Positions 54,481 to 62,470 of a stretch of DNA of 64,000 bases are shown one piece after another. The DNA is from JAEXNA01 sp037189585 (GTDB taxonomy: Bacteria; Vulcanimicrobiota; Xenobia; Xenobiales; JADMJV01), in assembly GCA_037189585.1 (NCBI GenBank), contig JBBCJA010000001.1, positions 310,001-374,000 on the forward strand, read 5' to 3'. Every line of letters starts with the position of its first letter. The first letter of the stretch is position 1. Below the pieces are notes generated by a model. It was not told the DNA's origin and ran no database searches. It saw nothing but the letters and a program-made list of their open reading frames with translations. Position numbers and translations under genes: made by a program.

Positions 54481-55119
54481 ATGCTCAACTCGTACTTCAA
54501 CTTTTCCAGCAACGTTGTCGCGGGGCAGCGCTCTTTCCCCACAAGTCGTGCTGCCGGAGACTCTAGTCCTTCTTCCGTTGTAGGCCACGAGACTCCACGC
54601 GACGTCGTTGAGCTAAGTCGTGAGGTTGGCAGTGAGCAGGCGACCTCCGAAGGCGTGAATAGCTTGCTGCAGGCGATGCTATCCTGGGAAGAGCCTGAGC
54701 CCACGCCCGCGAAGTCCTCTCTCGGCCGTTCGAAGCAGGGCGGACAAGTCGTGAACACGGTTCAGGCTGCTTGGAACTCTCCGGTGGCCAGAGGCACTCG
54801 AACAGCGCTAGGTGCCGAGCAAGCGTTGAATCCCGAAAATAGCACTTGTCAGAGAGTCGCCGGAGGGATCAGCAGCGTTAGTGGAGCCGCGAGTTATTCA
54901 CCCTTCCCGCAGGTTCAAGCCGTCGCACGCGGCGGTCAGGTGGTGGGCGGAGTGATGACCTGGGTCGCCTGTCCTCTGATAGACGGCCTGCGGCGGCACA
55001 CTCCTACCGAGGTCGCCGAGATTCGACGCATTCGCGAAAGATTGAATCGAAATCCCCCACCCGCGCCCTTCCCTGGAGCGGCCCGTTGGAATCCTTCCGT
55101 CGCTGGGGCCGGTCGGTAA
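54481..55119 (+). CDS. hypothetical protein
   Basis: 212 residues from ATG 54481, which is preceded by AAAGGAA 7 bases upstream; the frame is open to 54409 but the extension is basic and unlike a domain. The protein is Ser/Gly/Ala-rich, low in hydrophobic segments, with an end rich in Arg and Pro. No family is recognised. It lies downstream of the GST gene with 137 nt between, and convergent with the next gene. Confidence 0.55.
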   Translation: MLNSYFNFSSNVVAGQRSFPTSRAAGDSSPSSVVGHETPRDVVELSREVGSEQATSEGVNSLLQAMLSWEEPEPTPAKSSLGRSKQGGQVVNTVQAAWNSPVARGTRTALGAEQALNPENSTCQRVAGGISSVSGAASYSPFPQVQAVARGGQVVGGVMTWVACPLIDGLRRHTPTEVAEIRRIRERLNRNPPPAPFPGAARWNPSVAGAGR

Positions 55120-55191
55120 CCTGGCATCGCTAGGCTCTGATTTGAAAGCCGTGACTTTTTTTCGGGGGCGTTCATCTCAATACCCTTCGGG

Positions 55192-56031
55192 TTAGGAGAG
55201 TGGGTGGTCGGAAACCCCTGGGAAGATGGGGTCGCTCGTTTCGCCGAAGTCAGCGATCAGTGGCTCTTCGGAGTCGGGCCAGTTGTCGGTCGGCACAGGC
55301 ACCGACCACTCTCCGATGTCGACTGGCTCCTGGTCTGGAAGCTTGACGGTCCAATAGCCTCCTAGCGGCTGGCCCGAAGAGGCGAAGACTTCCAGATGGA
55401 GCTCCTCACCCAGCCGATCGACGGGAAGCAGAAAAACGCCGTCAGGGCCGGTGACGGCCCAGGTGCTCCAGGCCTCCACTCGGCCTCCCACTAGTGGTTC
55501 TCCGTTTTCTAGCCGGACCCGTCCCGTGGCTGAAAGCACGGTGAACGGCTCCATCCGCTCCACCTCGTCGTGGAGTTCATCGAGTTCGTAGGAACTCAAC
55601 AGTAGCCCACCCCGGCCGGAGACAAGAAGATCCATGTTGGACCAGTCGGGCCGAGTGGAAAAGTCTAGAGTAAAAGTTCCGTCAGGTCGGGAGAAGGCCC
55701 AGGCGACGGCTTCCTCGTCCCGTGACTGAGCTGTGACGACCAGCCCTGGGATAGGGGCGCCCGCATGGTCGAGGAGCTGCCCCGTCAAGCGCAAAGCCGG
55801 GTCCCCTTCGATCTGAGGCTCGCTTCCCATAAAAAGCGTTGGAGTGAGAGCTAGAAGCTCTCCTAGTGTCGTCAGGATCGTACCGTCGACACCTTCACGG
55901 GCCGCGACCTCAAGAAAAAGCTCACTGACCTGAAAGGACTGAACATCCTCGACCAGGTCAGTGAGCTGAGATCCGAGATCTTCCGACACCTCAAGCGCGA
56001 CGATTCCGCTAGCGCGGTCAACAATCAGCAT
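55192..56031 (-). CDS. protein with two carboxypeptidase-regulatory-like beta domains
   Basis: 279 residues. The first 90 residues are acidic with a short region of unclear fold. Two Ig-like repeats follow: LRLTGQLLDHAGAPIPGLVV with AFSRPDGTFTLDF and then ATGRVRLENGEPLVGGRVE with AVTGPDGVFLLPV, both matching the CarboxypepD_reg pattern. No signal peptide is visible, so it may be cytoplasmic despite the extracellular style of its repeats. Its start is 20 nt downstream of the HARE-HTH-like gene stop. Confidence 0.65.
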   Translation of the reverse strand: MLIVDRASGIVALEVSEDLGSQLTDLVEDVQSFQVSELFLEVAAREGVDGTILTTLGELLALTPTLFMGSEPQIEGDPALRLTGQLLDHAGAPIPGLVVTAQSRDEEAVAWAFSRPDGTFTLDFSTRPDWSNMDLLVSGRGGLLLSSYELDELHDEVERMEPFTVLSATGRVRLENGEPLVGGRVEAWSTWAVTGPDGVFLLPVDRLGEELHLEVFASSGQPLGGYWTVKLPDQEPVDIGEWSVPVPTDNWPDSEEPLIADFGETSDPIFPGVSDHPLS

Positions 56032-56051
56032 GAGTTGCCACCTTTCGTTGC

Positions 56052-56402
56052 CTAGGCCGGTAGAGCGACCTTCACCTGCTTGAGCTTGTCCACGATCAGG
56101 TTGAGATCATGGGGCCCGAGCTGCGGGGAGAGGGGCACTTCATCCTCGGCCCCCTCCTCACGCTTGATGATCGGCACTTTGCCGCCGGCGTCGTCGAAGT
56201 TGACGCTGCAAGACAGGGCGTTGGTGGCGAGTTTGTAGATCAGGGGGATCTGCTCGTAGGGCGTATTGGGGAAGTCACGTCCCCAGGCGCTCATGACGCT
56301 GACCGTCAACTCCTCGAGACTCATGGGTTTCCCCTGCTCTTCAAGGACCCTGCGGATCACTTCCACGGCGGGGGTATTCTTCCCAATGTCTTTTAATGCC
56401 AT
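56052..56402 (-). CDS. HARE-HTH-like small protein
   Basis: 116 residues from ATG 56402 (GAGG about 8 bases upstream); the longer frame to 56438 is less likely. TPAVEVIRRVLEEQGKPMSLEELTVSV resembles the HARE-HTH winged-helix fold of RpoE-like and restriction-associated proteins. The C-terminal half is unclear. If right it would bind DNA or RNA polymerase, but the match is by eye and weak. Confidence 0.5.
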   Translation of the reverse strand: MALKDIGKNTPAVEVIRRVLEEQGKPMSLEELTVSVMSAWGRDFPNTPYEQIPLIYKLATNALSCSVNFDDAGGKVPIIKREEGAEDEVPLSPQLGPHDLNLIVDKLKQVKVALPA

Positions 56403-56437
56403 CAAACAAACCTCTTTCCTCTCAACTTGGAGGGCCA

Positions 56438-57109
56438 TTGCTTAACCGCGGCGTCCCGGATTCCTTTCTGGCGCTTCGGTTGTCCGCTCCTCACGAGGCG
56501 TGGTGTAACTCGGACGATATACAGGACAGATTCGAACCTCGCAGAAAACACGATCCCGTGGCACCAGATCCCATTCGCGCCTTGCTTCATCGTCAACTGA
56601 CGGCCTGGAAAGAAGACCCTCGACTGCACGCGGGGCAGCTCTATCTGCTCAGCCCTCTCAATTCCCTCGATGTTGAGGTCAGCTCCGTGGGAGAGGCTAG
56701 GGCCGTGGAGCAAGGGCTGCTTCAGGCTTTGCTTTCTCGCGCTTCCCGAGGGGAGCCCCAGGGGTTCGAGGATGTCCGCGAAGGTGAACGGATGCTAGTC
56801 TACCCGCTCGCGACCGACGGACTCCTTCAGGGGCTCTGGCTGCTTTTCCCCACCGATCCCTATGCCTCGCTCGCGGCCTGGTCGGAGTCGGCTCAGCGTT
56901 TTTCGAGCGAGCTTTTCACCTTAAGCCAGGCGGGCATGGGAGACCCGCCGACTTTTCGCCAGTTGGTCGAAGCCTTTCCAGCCTATGAGGAGAGCGAGCC
57001 GCCTCGCGAGCCCAAACCGCACTGGGAACGAAGTCGCTCCCAGGCGACGGTGCCCGCGGACCAGGAATTGGCGGAGGGGCTACTCGTCGACCACCTGCCT
57101 CTTTTTTGA
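56438..57109 (+). CDS. hypothetical protein
   Basis: About 223 residues. The frame is open to ATG 56396, but this would overlap the divergent gene's start; TTG 56438 has GGAGG 5 bases upstream and seems better. The central part (RLHAGQLYLLSPLNSLDVEV and LVYPLATDGLLQGLWLLFPTD) has a GAF-like beta-alpha pattern, but I cannot assign a family. A proline-rich tail follows. Confidence 0.55.
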   Translation: MLNRGVPDSFLALRLSAPHEAWCNSDDIQDRFEPRRKHDPVAPDPIRALLHRQLTAWKEDPRLHAGQLYLLSPLNSLDVEVSSVGEARAVEQGLLQALLSRASRGEPQGFEDVREGERMLVYPLATDGLLQGLWLLFPTDPYASLAAWSESAQRFSSELFTLSQAGMGDPPTFRQLVEAFPAYEESEPPREPKPHWERSRSQATVPADQELAEGLLVDHLPLF

Positions 57110-57158
57110 AGAGGATTTCTACCAGGGGATTCCCGCTTTGGGCTGAGAAGGGGAAGAG

Positions 57159-58442
57159 ATGATCGCTCGGCTTTTTCAGTTTCTTCTCTGGTCGTTCGGC
57201 TACGCCGCCCTCGACTTCTATCGCACGGTTCAGAAAGTGTTAGGCCGGGAGGAGCTCATCCGTCCTAGCACCGACGGCCTCGAACCGGTGGAGGTGGTTC
57301 GCGCTTGCCTGGAATCGTGCCTCGAGGTACGACGGATCGGTCCGACTCAAACCGCCACCGTGCTCTGCGCGGGATTTCGGCACTTTCGCGAACCGTGGGC
57401 GCGGGACTTCGGGTTCGCCAGCTACGGTCTGATCGCCGAAGGCCGTTCGGACGTGGTGCGTGACGGTGTCAAACTGTTTTTTCGGCATCAAAAGAGTACC
57501 GGCCAGCTCCCCTTGAAGATGCATTCCACGGTTTTGATCGAGCGTTATCTCCACTCGGTGTTCGCTCGTGTGCAGCCGGTCGATGCCAATTTGATTCCGC
57601 GCTTCATCACCGCGCACGGGACACGGTCGCTCGATTCGGCCTTGCTTTTGGTCATCGCTTGGGGTGAGGTCGTGCTGCACACTCGAGACGAAGAGTTGGC
57701 CGTCGACTTGCACGGCCAGGTGCTTTCGGCACTCGACTGGGTGGAGCGCTCAAAGGGCCGGTACGGGTTGCTCCATCAAGGCCCTTTCGCCGACTGGGCC
57801 GACTCGATCGCACGCCGGGGCGCCGTTCTCTACACCAATGTTCTCTGGTGGAAGGCGGTCAAGTGCCTCGAAGAGGTGGACGCTTTTCTACCCAATAAGC
57901 TGCATCCGCACAAGGACACCTCCCACGATATCGGAGAGCGGATCCTCAAGCACCTTTATTGTGAAAGGCTGGGCTATTTCAAAGGGACTCCTCATTCTCC
58001 GGTCTTCGCCAGCACGGGGAACTTCATGGCCGTCGCCTGGGGCCTGGCGACGCGTCGCCAAGCCTTTACGATTTTAGACTACGCGGATAAGGAAGAGTTG
58101 GCCTCACCAGTGCCGACCCGCGTGACCGACCGGGAATATCCCTTCTACCAGGTCGGTCCGGAGATGTGGATCGCCGGAATTTCCAACTATCACAGCTCTT
58201 GCGCCTGGATGTGGATAGGCGCTTGGCACACGGTGGCGAATCAAAGAGTCGGAAGGCACGAACGGGCCCGCCAGCTGTTAGACCAGATGCTGGAGACGGT
58301 GGGGCGAGACCGAACCGTTTATGAAGTCCACGCGCCGGACGGTAAGCCGCTGGCGACCAGGCTTTATCATTCGGAGGAGCCGCTTTCCTGGAACGCCGCG
58401 ATGATTTTGTACGCCAACTCTGTGGTTGAAAAAGGGGAGTAG
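57159..58442 (+). CDS. putative (alpha/alpha)6-barrel glycosidase
   Basis: 427 residues. FRHFREPWARDFGFASYGLIAEGR and SLDSALLLVIAWGEVVLHTRDEEL, SKGRYGLLHQGPFADWADS and YTNVLWWKAVKCLEEV are six-hairpin (alpha/alpha) barrel signatures, as in amylo-alpha-1,6-glucosidase and GH63/GH100 proteins. No signal peptide is evident, although the first 20 residues are hydrophobic. It is followed one base later by a GT4 glycosyltransferase, suggesting both act on the same glycoside. The substrate is not predictable. Confidence 0.65.
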   Translation: MIARLFQFLLWSFGYAALDFYRTVQKVLGREELIRPSTDGLEPVEVVRACLESCLEVRRIGPTQTATVLCAGFRHFREPWARDFGFASYGLIAEGRSDVVRDGVKLFFRHQKSTGQLPLKMHSTVLIERYLHSVFARVQPVDANLIPRFITAHGTRSLDSALLLVIAWGEVVLHTRDEELAVDLHGQVLSALDWVERSKGRYGLLHQGPFADWADSIARRGAVLYTNVLWWKAVKCLEEVDAFLPNKLHPHKDTSHDIGERILKHLYCERLGYFKGTPHSPVFASTGNFMAVAWGLATRRQAFTILDYADKEELASPVPTRVTDREYPFYQVGPEMWIAGISNYHSSCAWMWIGAWHTVANQRVGRHERARQLLDQMLETVGRDRTVYEVHAPDGKPLATRLYHSEEPLSWNAAMILYANSVVEKGE

Positions 58443-58443
58443 T

Positions 58444-59682
58444 ATGAAAGAATGGGAGAATCGGCTGCGGGTAGGAATGTTCACCAACGTCTACCTGCCC
58501 ACCACCAACGGTGTCGTCGTTTCGGTGGAGACCTTCCGGCGAGCCTTGACCGAGCTCGGGCACCATGTCTATGTTTTCGGTCCCAACAACGGAGACATCG
58601 AGGACCGGGCTCCCTACATCTTCCGCTACCCGGCGGTGGAGCTCCCTCTGCAGAAGTATCCGCTGACGCTGCCGGTCTCTCCCTACATAGACCATGTCAT
58701 TCGTAACGTCAAACCCCAGATTCTTCACGCCAATCACCCCGCGCTCTTGGGACGAGTCGCTGAGCGCAAGAGCGCCGAGCTCGATCTGCCACTGGTCTTC
58801 ACTTATCACACGCGTTACGCCGACTATTCCCACTACGCCGACCCGCTGCCCCAGGAAAACGTCAAAGAGTTTATCGATCACTGGTTAGCCTCGTTTATGA
58901 CCAACTGTCATCAGGTCGTGGTGCCCAGCGAGAGTATCAAAAGTATGCTCAAGAAGACTTACGGAGATGCCGTCGCCGATCACGTCTCGGTGGTCCCGAC
59001 CGGCGTGGAAACGGCCAAGTTCGCCAAGCTAACGCAGAGTCAGGCTCGACAGAAGCTAGGCTGGTCTAATGACCGAAAGATTCTGGTCTCGATGGGGAGG
59101 TTGGCTAAGGAGAAGAATTTCGACCTTCTTATTCGCGCTTTTGCTCGTCTTGGACAAGAAAATGCCCAGCTAACCATCATCGGCTCCGGTGACGAGAAGA
59201 AGCATCTCGAGACACTCGTGTCGGAGCTCGGGCTGGGCGATAAGGTGATTTTCACGGGGCTGGTGCCCTTCGACGATGTTCCGACCTATCTCGCCGCTTC
59301 CGACCTGTTTGTCTTCGCCAGTGTCACCGAGACTCAAGGGTTGGTGACACTGGAGGCGATGGCTTCCGGTCTCCCGGTCGCCGCGGTCGACGCTTCGGGC
59401 ACTCGCGAGGCGGTCAGTCCGGAATGTTCTCGATTGGCCGAGGCTGACGAAGACTCTCTGGCGGAGGCCATGAAGACGATGTTGGAGGCGGAGGATCAAG
59501 AGACCCTTCGGCAGGCGGCCAGAGAGCGAGCGGAACAGTTCGATGTCCTGGTTCAAGGAGAAGCGATGCTGGAAGCCTATCGGCGAGCTCAAAGAGCTCA
59601 CCGGGCCAAGTCGAAAGTGCTCATTTTGACGGAAAAGAACAAGAGTCGCTGGGAAGAATTGCTGGATTTTCTGCGGGTCTAA
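58444..59682 (+). CDS. GT4-family glycosyltransferase
   Basis: 412 residues from ATG 58444, one base after the preceding stop and with GGGGAG 6 bases upstream. It starts VGMFTNVYLPTTNGVVVSVETFRRAL, as in 1,2-diacylglycerol 3-alpha-glucosyltransferases, and has the GT4 donor site FVFASVTETQGLVTLEAMASGLPVAA. The enzyme is a cytoplasmic or membrane-associated glycosyltransferase; glycolipid synthesis is a good guess. Its stop is shared with the convergent DUF5522 gene (CTAA at 59679). Confidence 0.87.
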   Translation: MKEWENRLRVGMFTNVYLPTTNGVVVSVETFRRALTELGHHVYVFGPNNGDIEDRAPYIFRYPAVELPLQKYPLTLPVSPYIDHVIRNVKPQILHANHPALLGRVAERKSAELDLPLVFTYHTRYADYSHYADPLPQENVKEFIDHWLASFMTNCHQVVVPSESIKSMLKKTYGDAVADHVSVVPTGVETAKFAKLTQSQARQKLGWSNDRKILVSMGRLAKEKNFDLLIRAFARLGQENAQLTIIGSGDEKKHLETLVSELGLGDKVIFTGLVPFDDVPTYLAASDLFVFASVTETQGLVTLEAMASGLPVAAVDASGTREAVSPECSRLAEADEDSLAEAMKTMLEAEDQETLRQAARERAEQFDVLVQGEAMLEAYRRAQRAHRAKSKVLILTEKNKSRWEELLDFLRV

Positions 59683-59897
59683 TCAGGGGGCGACTCCTCG
59701 GGAAGCCGAAAGCCTGTCTTGAAGTAAGGATAGGGTGACGGCTTCTGAGCTCGGGTTCCCTCGGGCACCGCGTCATAGTTGAAGGGGCAATGACGGCAGC
59801 CGTTGCCGCAACAGAAACCTCGGCGCAGATGGTATCGCTCGGTCAGGACAAACTTGCCGTTTTCCATATAGAAGTCGTCCTCGCCGAGCGGCCTCAT
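59679..59897 (-). CDS. DUF5522-like small cysteine protein
   Basis: 72 residues. FCCGNGCRHCPFNYDAVPEG is the conserved cysteine core of this family, whose function is unknown. It overlaps the upstream thioesterase stop by 4 nt and so is co-translated with it. Its stop is shared with the convergent glycosyltransferase. Confidence 0.8.
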   Translation of the reverse strand: MRPLGEDDFYMENGKFVLTERYHLRRGFCCGNGCRHCPFNYDAVPEGTRAQKPSPYPYFKTGFRLPEESPPD

Positions 59898-60322
59898 GGA
59901 GCCTCCCGAAGACTGGCTTCAAACGTCTCTTTGAGAAGGGTGTAGACTTCGGGCAGGTGACGAGGATGGAGAGGTTTGAGACCGGGTCCGGTGAGAGCAT
60001 GGAGCGATTCGCCCGTCACCACCAGTGCCCCCCGACAAGTGCCCCGGTAGCCCATGGCGACCCTTAGGCCGCGGAAACTTAAGGGAAAAACTTCCAGTTC
60101 GAGCGTGTCTCCGTAGCCCAGCCTCCCTTTGAGTTCCACCGAGTAGGAGAGCACGGGGGCCAGTAGCCCTCGCGCTTCAAATTCTTGATACGGCATCAGG
60201 TGTTGCTGAAAAAAATCCGTGCGACTCTGTTCGAAGTAGACGGGGTAATGGGAGTGATGAACGACTCCCATCTGGTCGGTCTCGGCATAACGAACAGGGA
60301 TGAAACTAAGGGACGTGAGCAT
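59894..60322 (-). CDS. acyl-CoA thioesterase, 4HBT/YbgC-like hotdog fold
   Basis: 142 residues. The hotdog motif VRYAETDQMGVVHHSHYPVYFEQSR carries the catalytic Asp of the 4-hydroxybenzoyl-CoA thioesterase class. Substrate unknown. The gene lies 20 nt after the rpsT terminator and probably has weak independent expression. It overlaps the DUF5522 gene by 4 nt. Confidence 0.88.
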   Translation of the reverse strand: MLTSLSFIPVRYAETDQMGVVHHSHYPVYFEQSRTDFFQQHLMPYQEFEARGLLAPVLSYSVELKGRLGYGDTLELEVFPLSFRGLRVAMGYRGTCRGALVVTGESLHALTGPGLKPLHPRHLPEVYTLLKETFEASLREAP

Positions 60323-60342
60323 GATGAGAGTTTGGAAGAAAA

Positions 60343-60377
60343 GAAAAACGGCCTACCCGTCAAGAGCGGCCGTTTTC
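60343..60377 (-). terminator. rpsT terminator
   Basis: The stem AAAACGGCC (60345-60353) pairs with GGCCGTTTT (60368-60376), followed by a T-run on the minus strand. It lies 22 nt after the rpsT stop. Confidence 0.85.
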
Positions 60378-60398
60378 AAAGTCACGAGAAGGTAGCTG

Positions 60399-60662
60399 TT
60401 AAGCCAGGGCGTTGAACTTCTTCATCAAGCGAGATTTTTTGCGGCCCGCCTGATTCTTGTGGATAACGCCTTTAGCTACAGCCTTGTCGAGCTCGGACAT
60501 CGCTTTGGTTACGATGGCGAGAGCATCATCTTGGCCTTCACCGGCGACGACTTCATTAGCTCTACGCAAGGAAGTCTTGACTTTTGATTTCACCATCTGA
60601 TTGCGAGCGCGTCTGCGCTCTTGAACCTTGATGGCTTTTTTTGCACTCTTTGTGTTGGCCAC
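60399..60662 (-). CDS. rpsT: 30S ribosomal protein S20
   Basis: 87 residues, beginning ANTKSAKKAIKVQERRRARNQ after the initiator; start GTG 60662 with GGGAG about 8 bases upstream. The longer frame upstream is not S20-like. The C-terminus KGVIHKNQAGRKKSRLMKKFNA is typical. It binds 16S rRNA at an early stage of 30S assembly. A strong sigma70-type promoter is placed 25-35 bases before the start and a terminator after the stop, so it is a single-gene unit. Confidence 0.96.
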   Translation of the reverse strand: MANTKSAKKAIKVQERRRARNQMVKSKVKTSLRRANEVVAGEGQDDALAIVTKAMSELDKAVAKGVIHKNQAGRKKSRLMKKFNALA

Positions 60663-60693
60663 GAGAGACTCCCAAAGTTGTGATAGTCGCGCT

Positions 60694-60722
60694 AGTATAG
60701 TGGCCGACCTGAGGGTCGTCAA
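60694..60722 (-). promoter_or_regulatory. strong sigma70-type promoter for rpsT
   Basis: On the minus strand TTGACG (60722-60717), exactly 17 bases, and TATACT (60699-60694). This predicts a transcript start near 60687 and a leader of about 25 nt. Confidence 0.85.
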
Positions 60723-60764
60723 GGCATGTCGCGGTTTCATCGGAAAATAGCGAAAGTCAACCCG

Positions 60765-60794
60765 TTGCCCGGTCGACTTTTGCCGTGCTAACAT
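60765..60794 (+). promoter_or_regulatory. candidate promoter of the structured RNA
   Basis: TTGCCC (60765-60770), 18 bases and TAACAT (60789-60794), with TG one base before the -10 (TGCTAACAT). The element is the extended -10 type and predicts a start at about 60801. Confidence 0.6.
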
Positions 60795-60800
60795 TCGTTT

Positions 60801-61003
60801 TAGCCGTTTCGCGTAGGTACGGTGACCGAGCCCTTAATGTACTGAGCCGATGTTTTTACCTAGGGAGTAGTACTCCGTCGCCTTGTGTTGAGTGCCGGCG
60901 TTTTTCGTCGGAGTCCTGATAGGTGGCGGGCCAGAGGTGCGCCCTCCTGCTTTTGCAGGTTCAGGTACAGGCTCGTTAGCCGGCCCCGCGAGCGGCTTTT
61001 TTT
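60801..61003 (+). ncRNA. candidate structured non-coding RNA of about 200 nt
   Basis: The region from the promoter at 60765-60794 to a Rho-independent terminator (stem AGCCG 60978-60982 with CGGCT 60993-60997, then TTTTTTT to 61003) holds no good coding frame. The two ends pair over long distance: 60802-60813 with 60987-60997 (11 bp, one bulge), 60827-60832 with 60970-60975, 60838-60842 with 60965-60969, and 60843-60848 with 60958-60963. The inner part has hairpins at 60895-60911 and 60946-60959. Ends-paired, ~200-nt rods are typical of 6S-like RNAs, but no conserved sequence of a known family is recognised. It is divergent from rpsT and upstream of the glutathione synthetase gene. Confidence 0.6.
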
Positions 61004-61102
61004 CATGGCCCTCTAGGCTCGATCCCTTCGAGGCGAGAGAGGGGGGGGCACCCATCGGTAGCGAACGGCAAAGGTGACCAACTGTGATTGAAAGGCTCTC
61101 CA

Positions 61103-62461
61103 ATGTCCGATTTCTCGCATCACGACCCCCGCGAAGTGCTTGAATTTATGCTAAGCCATGGAGCCGTTCGCTACGCCGGTAACGGTCAGGTGACCCATCT
61201 TCCATGTTCGCTCACTCCCTGGAAGGCGCCCTTGGATTTTGTCCAGGAGACGGAGCAGTCAACCTCTTTGGTCACCGAACTCTACCACGCGGTAGCCAGC
61301 GACGACGACTTCTTGCACCGAGAACTCGAGGCGGCGCGAGCGGCCGATCCGTTCATCGAGAATCTTTTCCTGGCCAAGGCTAAGGAGCGGGCGGGGAAAC
61401 CCACACTCTACCTCAATCGCAACGACTGTATGCCCGCCTTGCAATCCGGTGGCGGCGTGTGGCCCAAGCAGGTCGAGATGAACTTGATGGCCTCGGCCCT
61501 CGGAGAAGCCTCTTCGGTGGTTTGGCGAATGCATCGATTTGTCGGACAGAATCTGGGTTGGAATCTTAAAGAGAACTGGGCTGGAAAAAATCTGGCGGAT
61601 GCCCTGGCCGAGGGATACCGGCTGCTCAACGGAGATGGGGTCGTCTTGCTCCTGATCCCCGTCGGCGAGGTTTCTGTTTTCGACCAGCGCATTTTGGAAG
61701 CTCGACTGGTCGAGGAGCACGGACTTCGGACCAAGCGCGCTAGTTTGGAAGAGTTGGGCGAGCGGGGAGAGATTCGAGGGAGCGATCTCTATCTTGACGG
61801 CCAGAAGGTGTCCATCGCCTACTTTCGCTCCGGCTACGCGCCGTTTCACTATTCTAATGAAGCCGCCTGGAAGGCCCGCCATCTGATCGAGGAAAGCAGC
61901 ACCGTCTCCATCCCTTCAGCCCGCACCCAGTTGGCCAACACCAAGTTGATTCAGCTCGTTCTTAGCAGCGAGGAGGTTCTGCGACGCTTCGTCAGGACCG
62001 AGACCGCCCAGAGACTAGCTCGAACCTTTGTCGCCTTCAGCAAACTCGATGAACCTTTTCGTGGACCCGACGGAACAGAGGCGTTGGGACGGGATATCGC
62101 TCTAGCCAATCCGGACGATTGGGTGCTAAAGCCGCATCGCGAGGGTGGCGGCAATAACTTTTTTGGAGACCAGCTGGTCTCGCAGCTCCAGACCATGACG
62201 GAGAAGGAGGGAGCGGCTTACATCCTGATGGAGAAGATTCGGCAGCCGGTCTTCGAGTCGGTTCGTCTTGTCGAAGGCCAGGCGATTCCGTGCCGCTGTT
62301 TCACCGAGTTAGGATTTTTTAGCACTGCCTACTACGATGTCGGAGCGACCGCGCCGAGATTCTTGAATACCGACGGGTACCTTTTGCGCACCAAAGACGA
62401 GAGTATGGACGAGGGATTGGTTCTCGGAGGATTTTCGTTCCTCGACACCTTGGCTTTCTAA
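61103..62461 (+). CDS. gss: eukaryotic-type glutathione synthetase
   Basis: 452 residues from ATG 61103; AAAGG lies about 8 bases upstream. The sequence matches the ATP-grasp glutathione synthetase of animals and plants over its whole length: YLNRNDCMPALQ, EMNLMASALGEASS, VFDQRILEARLVEEHGL, VSIAYFRSGYAPFHY, VLKPHREGGGNNFFGDQ, YILMEKIRQPVFE and the C-terminal YLLRTKDE. It makes glutathione from gamma-glutamylcysteine and glycine. The usual bacterial enzyme GshB is unrelated in sequence. A gshA gene is not in this window. Transfer from a eukaryote or rare bacterial lineage is likely. Confidence 0.9.
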   Translation: MSDFSHHDPREVLEFMLSHGAVRYAGNGQVTHLPCSLTPWKAPLDFVQETEQSTSLVTELYHAVASDDDFLHRELEAARAADPFIENLFLAKAKERAGKPTLYLNRNDCMPALQSGGGVWPKQVEMNLMASALGEASSVVWRMHRFVGQNLGWNLKENWAGKNLADALAEGYRLLNGDGVVLLLIPVGEVSVFDQRILEARLVEEHGLRTKRASLEELGERGEIRGSDLYLDGQKVSIAYFRSGYAPFHYSNEAAWKARHLIEESSTVSIPSARTQLANTKLIQLVLSSEEVLRRFVRTETAQRLARTFVAFSKLDEPFRGPDGTEALGRDIALANPDDWVLKPHREGGGNNFFGDQLVSQLQTMTEKEGAAYILMEKIRQPVFESVRLVEGQAIPCRCFTELGFFSTAYYDVGATAPRFLNTDGYLLRTKDESMDEGLVLGGFSFLDTLAF

Positions 62462-62470
62462 GGCGAAGAC

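Larger units (their letters stand above)
60663..61102. other. 440-bp gene-free interval between rpsT and the glutathione synthetase gene
   Basis: It contains the rpsT promoter, the structured RNA with its promoter and terminator, and about 100 bases of leader before ATG 61103. Two small overlapping frames (60834-61103 minus and 60892-61077 plus) are low-complexity and not credible. Confidence 0.7.

Noticed and set aside
60834..61103. small overlapping frames on both strands (minus 60834-61103, plus 60892-61077)
   Set aside because: Both lie over the candidate structured RNA, are proline/glycine low-complexity and have weak starts.
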